This document shows positions 9,807 to 17,275 of a DNA stretch of 64,000 bases, in pieces. A program made the position numbers and the translations under genes. The notes below the pieces were generated by a model. The model was not told the DNA's origin and made no database searches. It was given only the letters and a program-made list of their open reading frames with translations. Each line of letters begins with the position of its first letter. The first letter of the stretch is position 1. Source of the stretch: JANOYJ01 sp963792485 (lineage in GTDB: Bacteria > Pseudomonadota > Alphaproteobacteria > Rhizobiales > Rhizobiaceae). The stretch is taken from NCBI GenBank assembly GCA_963792485.1, contig CAWBWL010000014.1, positions 1 through 64,000 of the forward strand. Reading direction: 5' to 3'.

Positions 9807-9870
9807 CTATAGCTCATATTTTGATCAGTTATGAGTTATAGAAAGCCGTTCTATCGCTCACGGCACGGAA
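9807..9870 (+). promoter_or_regulatory. solo third copy of the fic operator with relic of a fic start
   Basis: CTATAGCTCA (9807-9816) and TGAGTTATAG (9832-9841) repeat the fic operator with one mismatch and again a 15-bp spacer. The following bases match the fic leader (CTATCGCTCA), but both candidate start codons read ACG instead of ATG (CACGGCACGGAA against CATGACATGGAA). After ~35 bp the similarity ends and a palindromic repeat begins. No fic gene follows, so this is either a relic of a third fic unit or a remaining binding site. It lies just upstream of the RelA/SpoT-like gene, pointing away from it. Confidence 0.7.
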
Positions 9871-9880
9871 CCGGGAAAGC

Positions 9881-9958
9881 TCGGGGACAGTTTACTTAGC
9901 CTGTTCCATCGTTGCCAAATTGCCAGCTGACGGAGCAGGCTAAGTAAACTGTCCCCGA
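9881..9958. repeat. REPIN/MITE-like long inverted repeat
   Basis: Two 27-bp arms (9881-9907 and 9932-9958) match at 26 of 27 positions and flank a 24-bp loop. The outer ends read TCGGGGACAGTTTACTTAG. Repeats starting with a GGGGACAGTTTAC-type core are, from general knowledge, commonly associated with REP-type elements mobilised by RAYT (Y1) transposases. No transposase is encoded in this window. The element abuts the fic operator relic. Confidence 0.65.
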
Positions 9959-10104
9959 TCTTGCACACCTGCGCCAGACGGCCTGCGCCGCGCCTCACGC
10001 AAAGCCGCCGCTTGACGATATAACCGCAATGTCGCGCGCGCCGTCAGGCAATCTGGCGTTCAGCCCGCATCTGCGCTATTCTGCCCGTCCGAGGAACTTT
10101 CATC

Positions 10105-10332
10105 ATGCCCAGTCACCTGTCACGCATCACAACCAGCCCCGATATCTGCGGCGGCAGGCCGCGCATCGCCAATAAGCGCGTGCGCGTGTCGGATGTCCTG
10201 GACCTGCTTGCGGCGGGCGAGGCGCGCGCGGACATTTTGGCTGATTACCCCTATCTCGCCGACGAAGACATCACCGCGGCGCTGGAATATGCCTCCGCCG
10301 CCGCAGCGCACCGCGTCATCGCGGCTGAGTGA
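10105..10332 (+). CDS. DUF433 family protein, putative antitoxin
   Basis: A 75-residue protein with the DUF433 signature: ITTSPDICGGRPRIANKRVRVSDVL (residues ~7-31) and a helical end (ADILADYPYLADEDITAALEYA). DUF433 proteins have a short helix-turn-helix and usually pair with a DUF5615 PIN-like toxin encoded directly downstream. Here the partner survives only as a remnant (10337-10425), so this gene is an orphan antitoxin. An upstream AT-poor leader shows no obvious operator. Confidence 0.8.
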   Translation: MPSHLSRITTSPDICGGRPRIANKRVRVSDVLDLLAAGEARADILADYPYLADEDITAALEYASAAAAHRVIAAE

Positions 10333-10336
10333 TGCG

Positions 10337-10425
10337 TCGCGCAGCTTCCGCCGGTTTTGGCGCGCTGGATCGCGGGGAGGGGTGATGGTCAGGCGCTCAA
10401 TTTCGGCCATATGAAACTCCGGAAC
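10337..10425 (+). pseudogene. DUF5615 (PIN-like) toxin remnant
   Basis: Immediately after the DUF433 stop, the frame starting GCGCAGCTTCCG reads AQLPPVLARWIAGRGDGQAL and then NFGHM. This is the typical start of a DUF5615 toxin (xAQLPPxLARWL...G..A.H), but its first codons are missing and the rest of the protein is gone. The similarity stops before any complete PIN-like active site, so the toxin is inactivated. Confidence 0.6.
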
Positions 10426-10512
10426 TTCGCGCACATATTATCATACCATGTATGCGCGCGTAATTTTTGCTACGGGGCCTCGTGGCCTGCGTCACTGAAA
10501 TGCGGCTGGTCA

Positions 10513-10670
10513 TCCCCACCCTCGGCGCTGCCCCTCATCCGCCCTTCGGGCACCTTCTCCCCGCAAGTGGCGGGGAGAAGGGAGGGCCGGAGCCTTTCTT
10601 CCCTTCTCCCCGTTCTTACGGGGAGAAGGTGGCCCGAAGGGTCGGATGAGGGGCAGCTCCAAGGGTGGGA
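10513..10670. repeat. palindromic intergenic repeat of rhizobial type (RIME/RPE-like)
   Basis: A ~155-bp imperfect palindrome. The left arm (CCCCTCATCC at 10531, CCTTCGGG, CACCTTCTCCCCG) is mirrored by the right arm ending GGATGAGGGG at 10653, and flanking bases also pair. Inside, two GGGGAGAAG hairpins (10554-10580 and 10603-10628) are present. This CTCATCC..CCTTCTCCCCG pattern is familiar from short palindromic repeats spread through Hyphomicrobiales genomes. It separates the TA relic from the 3' end of recF. Confidence 0.8.
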
Positions 10671-10717
10671 GATGTATTCACATTCAATAATGCGGGTCAT
10701 GAGTGTGCTGCACCCCC

Positions 10718-11881
10718 TCACTCCCCCCTTACCTCTCCCCCCGCCACCTCAAAAAACCCCGCCCTTTCCCCCAGCCCGTCAAACAGCGCCCGGTCCGTCC
10801 CCGTCATAAACGCCTGCGCGCCGATGTCGTCGATGATGGAAAACAGCGCCTCGCGGCGGCCGCGGTCGAGATGGGCGGCGATTTCGTCGAGCAATAAGTA
10901 TCGGCGGCGCGCCGGTCATTTGGGCGGCGAGGCGGGCGTGGGAGAGGACGATGCCGATGAGCAGCGCCTTCTGCTCGCCGGTGGAGGAGAGCGCGGCGTC
11001 CATCTGTTTTGGCGCGTGGCGCACCAGAAGATCGGCGCGGTGCGGGCCTTCCAGCGCCCTTCCGGCGGCGCGGTCGAGGGCGCGGTTCTGGCGCAGGGAG
11101 GCGCGCCAGCTTTCTTCCAGCTCGACGGCGGAGGCTCCGGCGAGCCGCTCTTCCAGCGCGCCTTCGAGCACAAGGTCGGCGCGCGGGAAGGGGCTGTCCG
11201 CAGGCAGCAGCGCCATCATGCCGGTGATGAGATGGACCAGCTCGGCGCGCGCGGCGGCGATGGCGACGCCGAGTTCCGCCATCTGCGCCTCGATCGCGTC
11301 AAACCAGCGCGCATCATCGCGCCCCTCCTCGAACAATCTGTTGCGGGCGCGCATGCGACTTTTCATAGTCGAGCACCCTGGTCCCGTGACTTGGGTCAAT
11401 CGCCAGCACCAGCCGGTCGAGAAAGCGGCGGCGGTCTGCGGAAGGGCCGGAAAACAGCCCGTCCATCTGCGGCGTGATCCAGACGACGCGCAGATATTCA
11501 AGGAAGGCGTCGGCATTCTTCGCGGGCGCGCCATTGACCCGCAGCCGCCGCGTCGGCTCCAGCCCGCCGCCCTCCGCGCCATTGCCGGTGCCAAGCGACA
11601 CCTCGCCGTCTTCGGTCACAAGATCGGCATGCACGGCAAAGCCGTTCTGCGCCCCCGCCCGCACCATGTCGGCATAGTTCGCCCGCCGCATCCCGCGGCC
11701 CGGGCGAGAGCAGCGAAATGGCCTCCAGAAGATTGGTCTTGCCCGCGCCGTTCTCGCCGGTGAACACGGCATGGCGCGGCGCGAAGGCGAGCGACGGCGC
11801 TGGGCATAATTGCGGAAATCGTGCAGCTTCAGGCCGGAAAGATACAGCTTCGGCGCATGGGGCTTGGTGATCGTCTTCCAT
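10718..11881 (-). CDS. recF: DNA replication and repair protein RecF, with 4-5 frameshifts
   Basis: RecF is an SMC-like ATPase that helps load RecA at gaps. The reconstructed sequence (~385 residues) contains LKLHDFRNYAQ, the Walker A loop FTGENGAGKTNLLEAIS, the RecF hallmark WITPQMDGLFSGPSADRRRF, the signature region SSTGEQKALLIG, and Walker B read in another frame (ILLLDEIAAHLD). Frame breaks lie near 11845, 11805, 11705, 11365 and 10895. It follows dnaN directly, with ATG at 11881 a few bases past the dnaN stop; because the frame soon changes, the exact start is uncertain. Five breaks in a gene with perfect motif order fit residual sequencing errors better than decay. Confidence 0.8.
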
Positions 11882-11893
11882 GCGCGGCTGAAA

Positions 11894-13012
11894 CTACACC
11901 CGCATCGGCATCAGCACATACAGCGCGTTCTCGTCCGCCGAGTCGCGGATCAAAGTTGGCGAGCCGGAATCGGCCAGCATGAAGATCGCCTCGCTGCCGC
12001 CGAGCTGGCTGGTGATGTCGAGGAGATATTTGGCGTTGAAGCCGATATCGACCTGATCGGAATCATAGTTCGCGGCGACCTCTTCGGTGGCGCTGCCGGA
12101 ATCCGGGTTGTTGACGGTCAGCACGACATTGCCATCGGCAATTGACAGCTTCACCGCGCGGCCGCGCTCGGAGGAGATAGTCGAAACCCGGTCGACCGCC
12201 TGCGCAAAGCTCTGCCGGTCAATGGTCAGTTTCTTGTCATTGCCGGTCGGAATGACGCGCTGATAATCCGGGAACGTGCCGTCGATCAGCTTGGAGGTCA
12301 AAACCACGCTGCCCATGGTCAGACGGATCTTGGCGTCTGACAGTTCCACCGTGACGCTGGCTTCGGGGTCTTCGAGAAGCTTCTGCACTTCGCTGACCGT
12401 TTTGCGCGGAATGATGATGCCGGGCATGCCTTCCGAGCCCGCAGGCGCGTCGAACTCGGCGCGGGCGAGGCGATGGCCATCGGTTGCCACCGCGCGCAGC
12501 TTCTGAACGCCGCCGACTTCAATGGCATGCAGATAAATGCCGTTGAGGTAATAGCGTGTCTCCTCATTGGAAATCGCAAACTGCGTCTTGTCGATCAGGC
12601 CCCTGAGAGCCGGGGCGGCGATGCGGAATGTGTGGGTGAAGGCGCCGGAGGTCAGCTCCGGAAAATCCGACTGCGGCAGGCATTGCAGGCGGAAATTCGA
12701 GCGGCCGGACACGACGCTCATGGATGTGCCTTCGGCATTGGTCGAGAGCGAAACTTCCCCGCCATCGGGCAGCTTGCGCACAATGTCATAGAGCAGATGC
12801 GCCGGAACCGTCGTCGCGCCGCCGCGCTCGACCATGGCGGGCGTTGCCTCATTGATCTCAAGATCAAGGTCGGTCGCCTTCATCTCAAGGCTGGCGCCAT
12901 TGGCGCGCAAGAGAACGTTGGACAGGATCGGAATTGTGTTCCGCCGCTCGACGACCCGGTGCACGTGATTGAGGGATTTCAGAAGGTTGGCGCGCTCAAT
13001 GGTGACCTGCAT
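11894..13012 (-). CDS. dnaN: DNA polymerase III beta subunit (sliding clamp)
   Basis: An intact 372-residue clamp, the usual length. The three-domain beta fold begins MQVTIERANLLKSLNHVHRV; the conserved segments ATDLDLEI, ATDGHRLA and the C-terminal LMPMRV are present. It forms the ring that tethers DNA polymerase to the template and receives clamp-binding peptides. It lies between dnaA and recF on the same strand, 126 bp downstream of dnaA. Its completeness contrasts with the multiply shifted recF next to it. Confidence 0.97.
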   Translation of the reverse strand: MQVTIERANLLKSLNHVHRVVERRNTIPILSNVLLRANGASLEMKATDLDLEINEATPAMVERGGATTVPAHLLYDIVRKLPDGGEVSLSTNAEGTSMSVVSGRSNFRLQCLPQSDFPELTSGAFTHTFRIAAPALRGLIDKTQFAISNEETRYYLNGIYLHAIEVGGVQKLRAVATDGHRLARAEFDAPAGSEGMPGIIIPRKTVSEVQKLLEDPEASVTVELSDAKIRLTMGSVVLTSKLIDGTFPDYQRVIPTGNDKKLTIDRQSFAQAVDRVSTISSERGRAVKLSIADGNVVLTVNNPDSGSATEEVAANYDSDQVDIGFNAKYLLDITSQLGGSEAIFMLADSGSPTLIRDSADENALYVLMPMRV

Positions 13013-13138
13013 GACAGACTAACTCTCAAATAATGCCGCAACTGGACGGGAATGCCACCGACATTGCCCGATTCCGGTGCTCAAACGCAAGCGCCAAGTC
13101 CGGTTGACCACATCTGCGTGCGGCGTGCCGCAGCAATT

Positions 13139-14725
13139 TTATTGCTGGTCCTGGATGAGGCGCTTCAGGATTTCGATGTCCTGGCTGAGCTTTGGGTCCT
13201 TCAGCTGCTCGCCCTCGATCTTGCGCACGGCGTGCAGCACCGTCGTGTGATCGCGCCCGCCGAACCGGCGGCCAATTTCCGGCAAGGAGCGCGGGGTCAG
13301 CGTCTTGGCCAGATACATGGCAACCTGACGCGGGCGCACGATGGTGCGTGTGCGCCGGTTGGACAAAAGATCGGAGCGCGGCACGTTGAAATGGCGCGAG
13401 ACGATGCGCTGAATATCCTCGACCCGCACGCGCTTCGGTTCGCCCTGGCGGATGAGGTGCGCCAAAATCTCGTCGATCCGCTCGATTGTGAGGTCAGATT
13501 CGAACGTGCGGCGGAACAGGACCTGGTTGAAGGCACCCTCAATATCGCGGCCCGTTCCGGTGATCGTATTGGCGATATGCTCAAGAATGGCATCGGATAT
13601 CTTGACGCTCGCATCTTCCGCCTGAGCGGCGGCCCGGCGCGATTTCAATATATCGAGGCGCATCACGAAGTCCGGCGCCAGAACCTCAAGCGCGACGCCG
13701 CCCTGCAGCCGCGAACGGACGCGGGCATCAAGGGATTCGAGCTCCGCCGGCGGCCGGTCCGCGGCCACCACCACTTGCTTGGCGCTGTCGAGCAACAGGT
13801 TGAGCAGATGGCAGAACTCGTTCTGGATCGACTTGCCCTGCAGGAACTGCATGTCGTCAATGATCAGAAGATCAATATCGCGCAGCTGTTCTTTCAGGCT
13901 CAGCGCATTATTGTCGCGGATCGCGGTCGCAAAGCGCCACATGAAATATTCGGCGGTCAGGTACACGACCCGGTCGCCGGGATTGCGGACCAGGGCTTCA
14001 GCGGCAACGGCCTGCAGCAGATGGGTTTTGCCAAGACCAACGGACGCATGAATGAAGAGCGGATTGAACCGCACGGCTCCCATGCCGGAATCTGCCACAG
14101 TGCGCGCCGCCGCATGGGCGACACGGTTGGCCGGGCCTTCGACAAAGTTCGCAAATGTGTAGCGTGGATCAAGCGAGGACCCGATAACGGTGGAAGACGC
14201 GTCAAACGCCGTCGCCTGCCGCGCGGCGGGCCGTGTTTCCTTGGAGCCAAACGCCTCGGTGACTGTCTTCAAACGCGCCTGCGGCTCGATCACGGGCGCG
14301 TTTGTCACCTGTTCAACGGTCTGCCTGATGGCAGAGCGGACAATCACTTCCACTTTCAAAAGATCAGGATTCTCGGTCCGCCACAACTCGCTGATCAAAG
14401 CCAGATAGTGATTATTGATCCATGCCCGCAAAAACGGGGTGGGCACGGAGAGGCGGGCGACGCTTTTCGACGCCTCCACCAGCTTGAGCCGGCCAAACCA
14501 GGATGAAAATACGTCAGAGCCCAGACGGCTCTTGAGCTGGATCATAACGCGGTCAAAGGCAACTACGGCCTCTGTATTGGACATTTCCACTACCTTCTCT
14601 GCGGCTTCTGCTCTTTCGGCTAACGTTGAGGGGAGATCAGTATCCACACTCAACGCCTGTTCACTCTTTGCACGCATAGAACTCTCGTCACTTTCATTCC
14701 CTATGGCCAAAATGCCACGTTTCAC
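13139..14725 (-). CDS. dnaA: chromosomal replication initiator protein DnaA
   Basis: A 528-residue DnaA with all four domains: N-terminal DnaB-binding domain (LGSDVFSSWFGRLKL), linker, AAA+ domain with Walker A in SVGLGKTHLLQA and Walker B LLIIDDMQFLQG, and the C-terminal box-binding domain with GGRDHTTVLHAVRKIE. It initiates replication by melting the origin. Two start codons are possible (residue 1 or Met17); the longer is listed. The promoter is in the ~590-bp gap toward rpsT. No cluster of TTATCCACA boxes was seen in that gap, in line with Hyphomicrobiales origins lying elsewhere. Confidence 0.97.
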   Translation of the reverse strand: MKRGILAIGNESDESSMRAKSEQALSVDTDLPSTLAERAEAAEKVVEMSNTEAVVAFDRVMIQLKSRLGSDVFSSWFGRLKLVEASKSVARLSVPTPFLRAWINNHYLALISELWRTENPDLLKVEVIVRSAIRQTVEQVTNAPVIEPQARLKTVTEAFGSKETRPAARQATAFDASSTVIGSSLDPRYTFANFVEGPANRVAHAAARTVADSGMGAVRFNPLFIHASVGLGKTHLLQAVAAEALVRNPGDRVVYLTAEYFMWRFATAIRDNNALSLKEQLRDIDLLIIDDMQFLQGKSIQNEFCHLLNLLLDSAKQVVVAADRPPAELESLDARVRSRLQGGVALEVLAPDFVMRLDILKSRRAAAQAEDASVKISDAILEHIANTITGTGRDIEGAFNQVLFRRTFESDLTIERIDEILAHLIRQGEPKRVRVEDIQRIVSRHFNVPRSDLLSNRRTRTIVRPRQVAMYLAKTLTPRSLPEIGRRFGGRDHTTVLHAVRKIEGEQLKDPKLSQDIEILKRLIQDQQ

Positions 14726-15271
14726 CCTTGGACAAACCGGCGGGCCGGCATGCCATTTTTCATCATTTCAAACTACGAGCCTTCTTGCAGACAGAGCTTC
14801 GCCAGCGGCGAAAAGCTTCGCTTTTTCCCTTTCAGCAATCTGGATTTGTCGAGCGTGCCCGACCCCCCTCGCAGACCGGTTCTAGCCAAATGATCGCGTC
14901 CGCCACAAGGGCGCAGTTAGGGGTTTCTTAACGGTTTGCACCCTCCGCCATCAGCTCAGTTCGACCGCCTGTGTGGGGCTGACCGGATAAGTATTGGGGA
15001 TTCAAAGCGTTTTTCCGAAAGGCCTTGCCAAGCTCCTCCAAGGGCAGTCGGCAAAGAAAAAAAATAAAAAAATTTGCTTGACTCAACTTTTCTGCCGCCG
15101 CCCCCGGGGCGGCACGCCACCTTCATTTACTGCCTCGCGTAAGACACTGAATCTACTCATAAAATTGATTCAGGCCCGCGAGGAAAAAATCCCTTGGAAA
15201 ACAGGGCTGAAAGGTGGTGGAGAGGCAATATCAATGCTCACAAGAACCGCTACGAAAGTTGTAGGAGCAAT
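14726..15271. other. dnaA-rpsT intergenic region
   Basis: About 550 bp without a credible gene. It must hold the dnaA promoter on the minus strand. Visible structure is an A-rich tract (AAAGAAAAAAAATAAAAAAATT near 15052-15074), a two-tier inverted repeat at 15133-15183, and the rpsT terminator just beyond. Small open frames here have no recognisable content. I see no convincing DnaA-box cluster. Confidence 0.5.
15133..15183. repeat. two-tier inverted repeat (hairpin) upstream of dnaA
   Basis: Outer arms CCTCGCG (15133-15139) and CGCGAGG (15177-15183) enclose inner arms CTGAATC (15147-15153) and GATTCAG (15167-15173). All pair perfectly. There is no T run after the stem on either strand, so it is not a simple terminator. 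It could be a regulator site or part of a small RNA ending at the terminator at 15272-15301. Confidence 0.45.
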
Positions 15272-15301
15272 AAAAAACCCGGCTCAATGGCCGGGCTTTT
15301 T
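15272..15301 (-). terminator. rho-independent terminator of rpsT (bidirectional form)
   Basis: A stem of CCCGGC(T) and (A)GCCGGG is flanked by A and T runs on both sides (AAAAAACCCGG ... CCGGGCTTTTT). On the minus strand it ends in six T's and lies just downstream of the rpsT stop. Confidence 0.8.
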
Positions 15302-15318
15302 GCGATAATCTGGTAAGA

Positions 15319-15585
15319 TTAGGCGGTGAGCTTGTTGACCCGCAGCGCCAGACGCGAAACCTTGCGCGAGGCCGTGCTCTTGTGCATCACGCCCTTTGCG
15401 GCGGCGCGCATCAATTCAGGCTGGGCTGCGAGCAGCGCAGCCTCGGCAACAGACTTGTCGCCGGTCGCGAGCGCCTCTTCAACCTTGCGCACATAGGTGC
15501 GCACGCGGGAGCGGCGGGCCTTGTTGACTTCAGTCTTCGCTGCAATTTTGCGCGTGGCTTTCTTGGCGGATGACGTATTGGCCAT
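15319..15585 (-). CDS. rpsT: 30S ribosomal protein S20
   Basis: An 88-residue S20 beginning MANTSSAKKATRKIA, lysine- and arginine-rich and helical, as usual for this 16S-binding protein. The start at 15585 is chosen because S20 begins MANT/MANI...; a longer in-frame start upstream lacks similarity. A purine-rich stretch (GACAGAGAGACAC) precedes it. A clear terminator follows. Placement upstream of dnaA is the normal Hyphomicrobiales order. Confidence 0.96.
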   Translation of the reverse strand: MANTSSAKKATRKIAAKTEVNKARRSRVRTYVRKVEEALATGDKSVAEAALLAAQPELMRAAAKGVMHKSTASRKVSRLALRVNKLTA

Positions 15586-15746
15586 TTGTGTCTCTCTGTC
15601 GGGTTTTGGCAGCGCAATGCGCAAAAATAAACAGGCGACCCGTCAGGTCGCCGAACTTGGCGGGTGTATAGTTGAGGTTTTCTGTTCCGTCAACGCGGAT
15701 TCTGCCGCGCGTGGCGCTTTGCCAAATCAGTTGCAGGCGGGTAATA

Positions 15747-15772
15747 AATGTTATAAAGTACGTTATAACATT
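15747..15772 (+). promoter_or_regulatory. operator of the AbrB-Doc module
   Basis: A perfect 10-bp inverted repeat, AATGTTATAA and TTATAACATT, with a 6-bp spacer (AGTACG), 12 bp upstream of the antitoxin start codon. Position and symmetry fit autoregulation by the swapped-hairpin antitoxin dimer, the usual arrangement for toxin-antitoxin operons. Confidence 0.7.
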
Positions 15773-15784
15773 GGAGCATGTGCC

Positions 15785-16006
15785 ATGAATACCACTGTCC
15801 GCAAAATCGGCAACTCCGAGGGCATTATTGTGCCGAAGGAGGTGTTGAACAAACTGAATTTGAGGGCGGGCGACAAGGTCAATTTGATCGAAACGCCGAA
15901 CGGCTTCACAGTTGAGCCAGCAAGTGTGGATTTTGAGCGACAGATGGAGATCGCCGGCAAGTTTATGGACCGATATCGTGTGGCACTTGAGAAGCTGGCG
16001 AAATGA
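15785..16006 (+). CDS. AbrB/MazE-type antitoxin
   Basis: A 73-residue protein with a swapped-hairpin AbrB domain: MNTTVRKIGNSEGIIVPKEV, then LNLRAGDKVNLIE. The C-terminal helical tail (RQMEIAGKFMDRYRVALEKL) would bind and inhibit the toxin. The start at 15785 gives the canonical domain beginning; the in-frame extension upstream crosses the operator and the rpsT leader and is not plausible. It overlaps the Doc gene by 4 nt (ATGA). Confidence 0.88.
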   Translation: MNTTVRKIGNSEGIIVPKEVLNKLNLRAGDKVNLIETPNGFTVEPASVDFERQMEIAGKFMDRYRVALEKLAK

Positions 16007-16386
16007 GCTGGAGCTTCCTGGAGCGGGAAATTGTTGAGGAGTTTCACAGGCAGCAACTCAAGATACATGGCGGCAGCCCCGGCTTGAGGGACGCCAATGC
16101 CCTTGAATCAGCGCTCGACCGCCCGAAGAACAAGGCCGCCTACGGCGATCCTGACGTCTTTGAGCTTGCTGCCGCGTACCTCTTCGGCATCGCGCGCAAT
16201 CACCCTTTTGTTGATGGCAACAAGCGCACTGCGATCGTCGCTGCCGGTGTCTTTTTGGAGGATAATGGCCAGATGCTGACAGCGGACAATGCCACCGTTG
16301 CCGCCTTCGTCCTCGCTGTCGCCGCTGGCGAAATCATCGAAGACGGCGCGGCGGCGTTTTTCCGGGATCATTGCGAGGTGGTTTGA
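16003..16386 (+). CDS. doc: Doc-family toxin (Fic fold)
   Basis: A 127-residue Doc-type toxin. The catalytic loop HPFVDGNKRTA begins at His67, matching the Doc form of the Fic motif, in which the final part differs from AMPylating Fic enzymes (NKR instead of NGR). Known Doc proteins phosphorylate elongation factor Tu and stop translation. It is coupled to the AbrB-type antitoxin by a 4-nt overlap; pairing Doc with AbrB/MazE-type antitoxins instead of Phd is common in alphaproteobacteria. Confidence 0.88.
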   Translation: MSWSFLEREIVEEFHRQQLKIHGGSPGLRDANALESALDRPKNKAAYGDPDVFELAAAYLFGIARNHPFVDGNKRTAIVAAGVFLEDNGQMLTADNATVAAFVLAVAAGEIIEDGAAAFFRDHCEVV

Positions 16387-16396
16387 TTTGGCGGCG

Positions 16397-17275
16397 TCAG
16401 ATCTGGCAGCTGTGGCAATAGAATGTCGACCGGCCGCTTTGCACAATCCGCCCCACCACGCCGCTGCATCCCGACCTCCTGCATGTCTCTCCCTCCCGGT
16501 CATAGACCGAGAAGGAGTGCTGAAAATAGCCAAGTGATCCGTCTGTCTGGACATAGTCGCGCAAGGACGACCCTCCCGCTTCTATCGCCTCCGAAATGAC
16601 TTGCCTTATGTCGGACGCAAGCCGTTCAGCCTGCGCGGTGCCGGAAATGCCGCCTGCGGGCCGGGCAGGGGAAAGACCTGACCGCCACAGCGCCTCGCAC
16701 ACATATATATTGCCAAGCCCGGCGATCAGCCGCTGATCGAGGAGCGCGCTCTTCAGCGGCGCCAGCTTTCTTTCAAAAAGGGAGGAAATAATCTCGCCCG
16801 AGAGCTCATTGCCCGTTGGCTCAATGCCAAGACCTTGAAGAAACCGGTTCGCATTTAATCCGCCCGGCGGGACGAGGTCCATGAAGCCGAAGCGGCGCGG
16901 GTCATTATAGACGATCCTTGCCGTTTCCCCTGCCGCCTTGCGCAGCGTGAAGATCACATGATCATGTGCGGCCAGTTTGCCGCGTTCATGGTGAAAGCTG
17001 CCGGGTATCTGATTTTCGGCTGACAGTTCAATCCGGAACGAACCGCTCATTCCAAGATGCGCCAGAACGGTTGAGCCGTCTGAGAGCCCGATGAGCAGAT
17101 ATTTGGCGCGCCGTGACACGGACCGGATCGTTTGACCGGTGAGCCGTTTGGCGAAGTTTTTGGGGAATGGAAACCGCAGATCGGCCCGGTTGAGCTTGAC
17201 AACCTCAATTACCGCACCCTCCAGCACCGGCTGCAGACCGCGCCGGACTGTCTCCACTTCGGGCAATTCAGGCAT
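16397..17275 (-). CDS. mutM: formamidopyrimidine-DNA glycosylase
   Basis: A 292-residue bifunctional glycosylase/AP lyase that removes 8-oxoguanine. Processing leaves Pro2 and Glu3 as catalytic residues (MPELPEVETVRRGL). The helix-two-turn-helix (DQRLIAGLGNIYVCEAL) and the C-terminal zinc finger with four cysteines (CRRSGC ... FYCHSC) are intact. The start at 17275 is fixed by the PELPEVE motif; an upstream in-frame start would add 19 residues and block catalysis. It overlaps the end of deoB by 8 nt, so the two are probably co-transcribed. Confidence 0.97.
   Translation of the reverse strand: MPELPEVETVRRGLQPVLEGAVIEVVKLNRADLRFPFPKNFAKRLTGQTIRSVSRRAKYLLIGLSDGSTVLAHLGMSGSFRIELSAENQIPGSFHHERGKLAAHDHVIFTLRKAAGETARIVYNDPRRFGFMDLVPPGGLNANRFLQGLGIEPTGNELSGEIISSLFERKLAPLKSALLDQRLIAGLGNIYVCEALWRSGLSPARPAGGISGTAQAERLASDIRQVISEAIEAGGSSLRDYVQTDGSLGYFQHSFSVYDREGETCRRSGCSGVVGRIVQSGRSTFYCHSCQI

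Noticed and set aside
13052..14506. Long open frame (484 codons) on the plus strand
   Set aside because: It is antisense to dnaA and shows no domain; the dnaA frame is fully conserved.
14726..15318. oriC next to dnaA
   Set aside because: No cluster of DnaA boxes was found and Hyphomicrobiales origins normally lie elsewhere.
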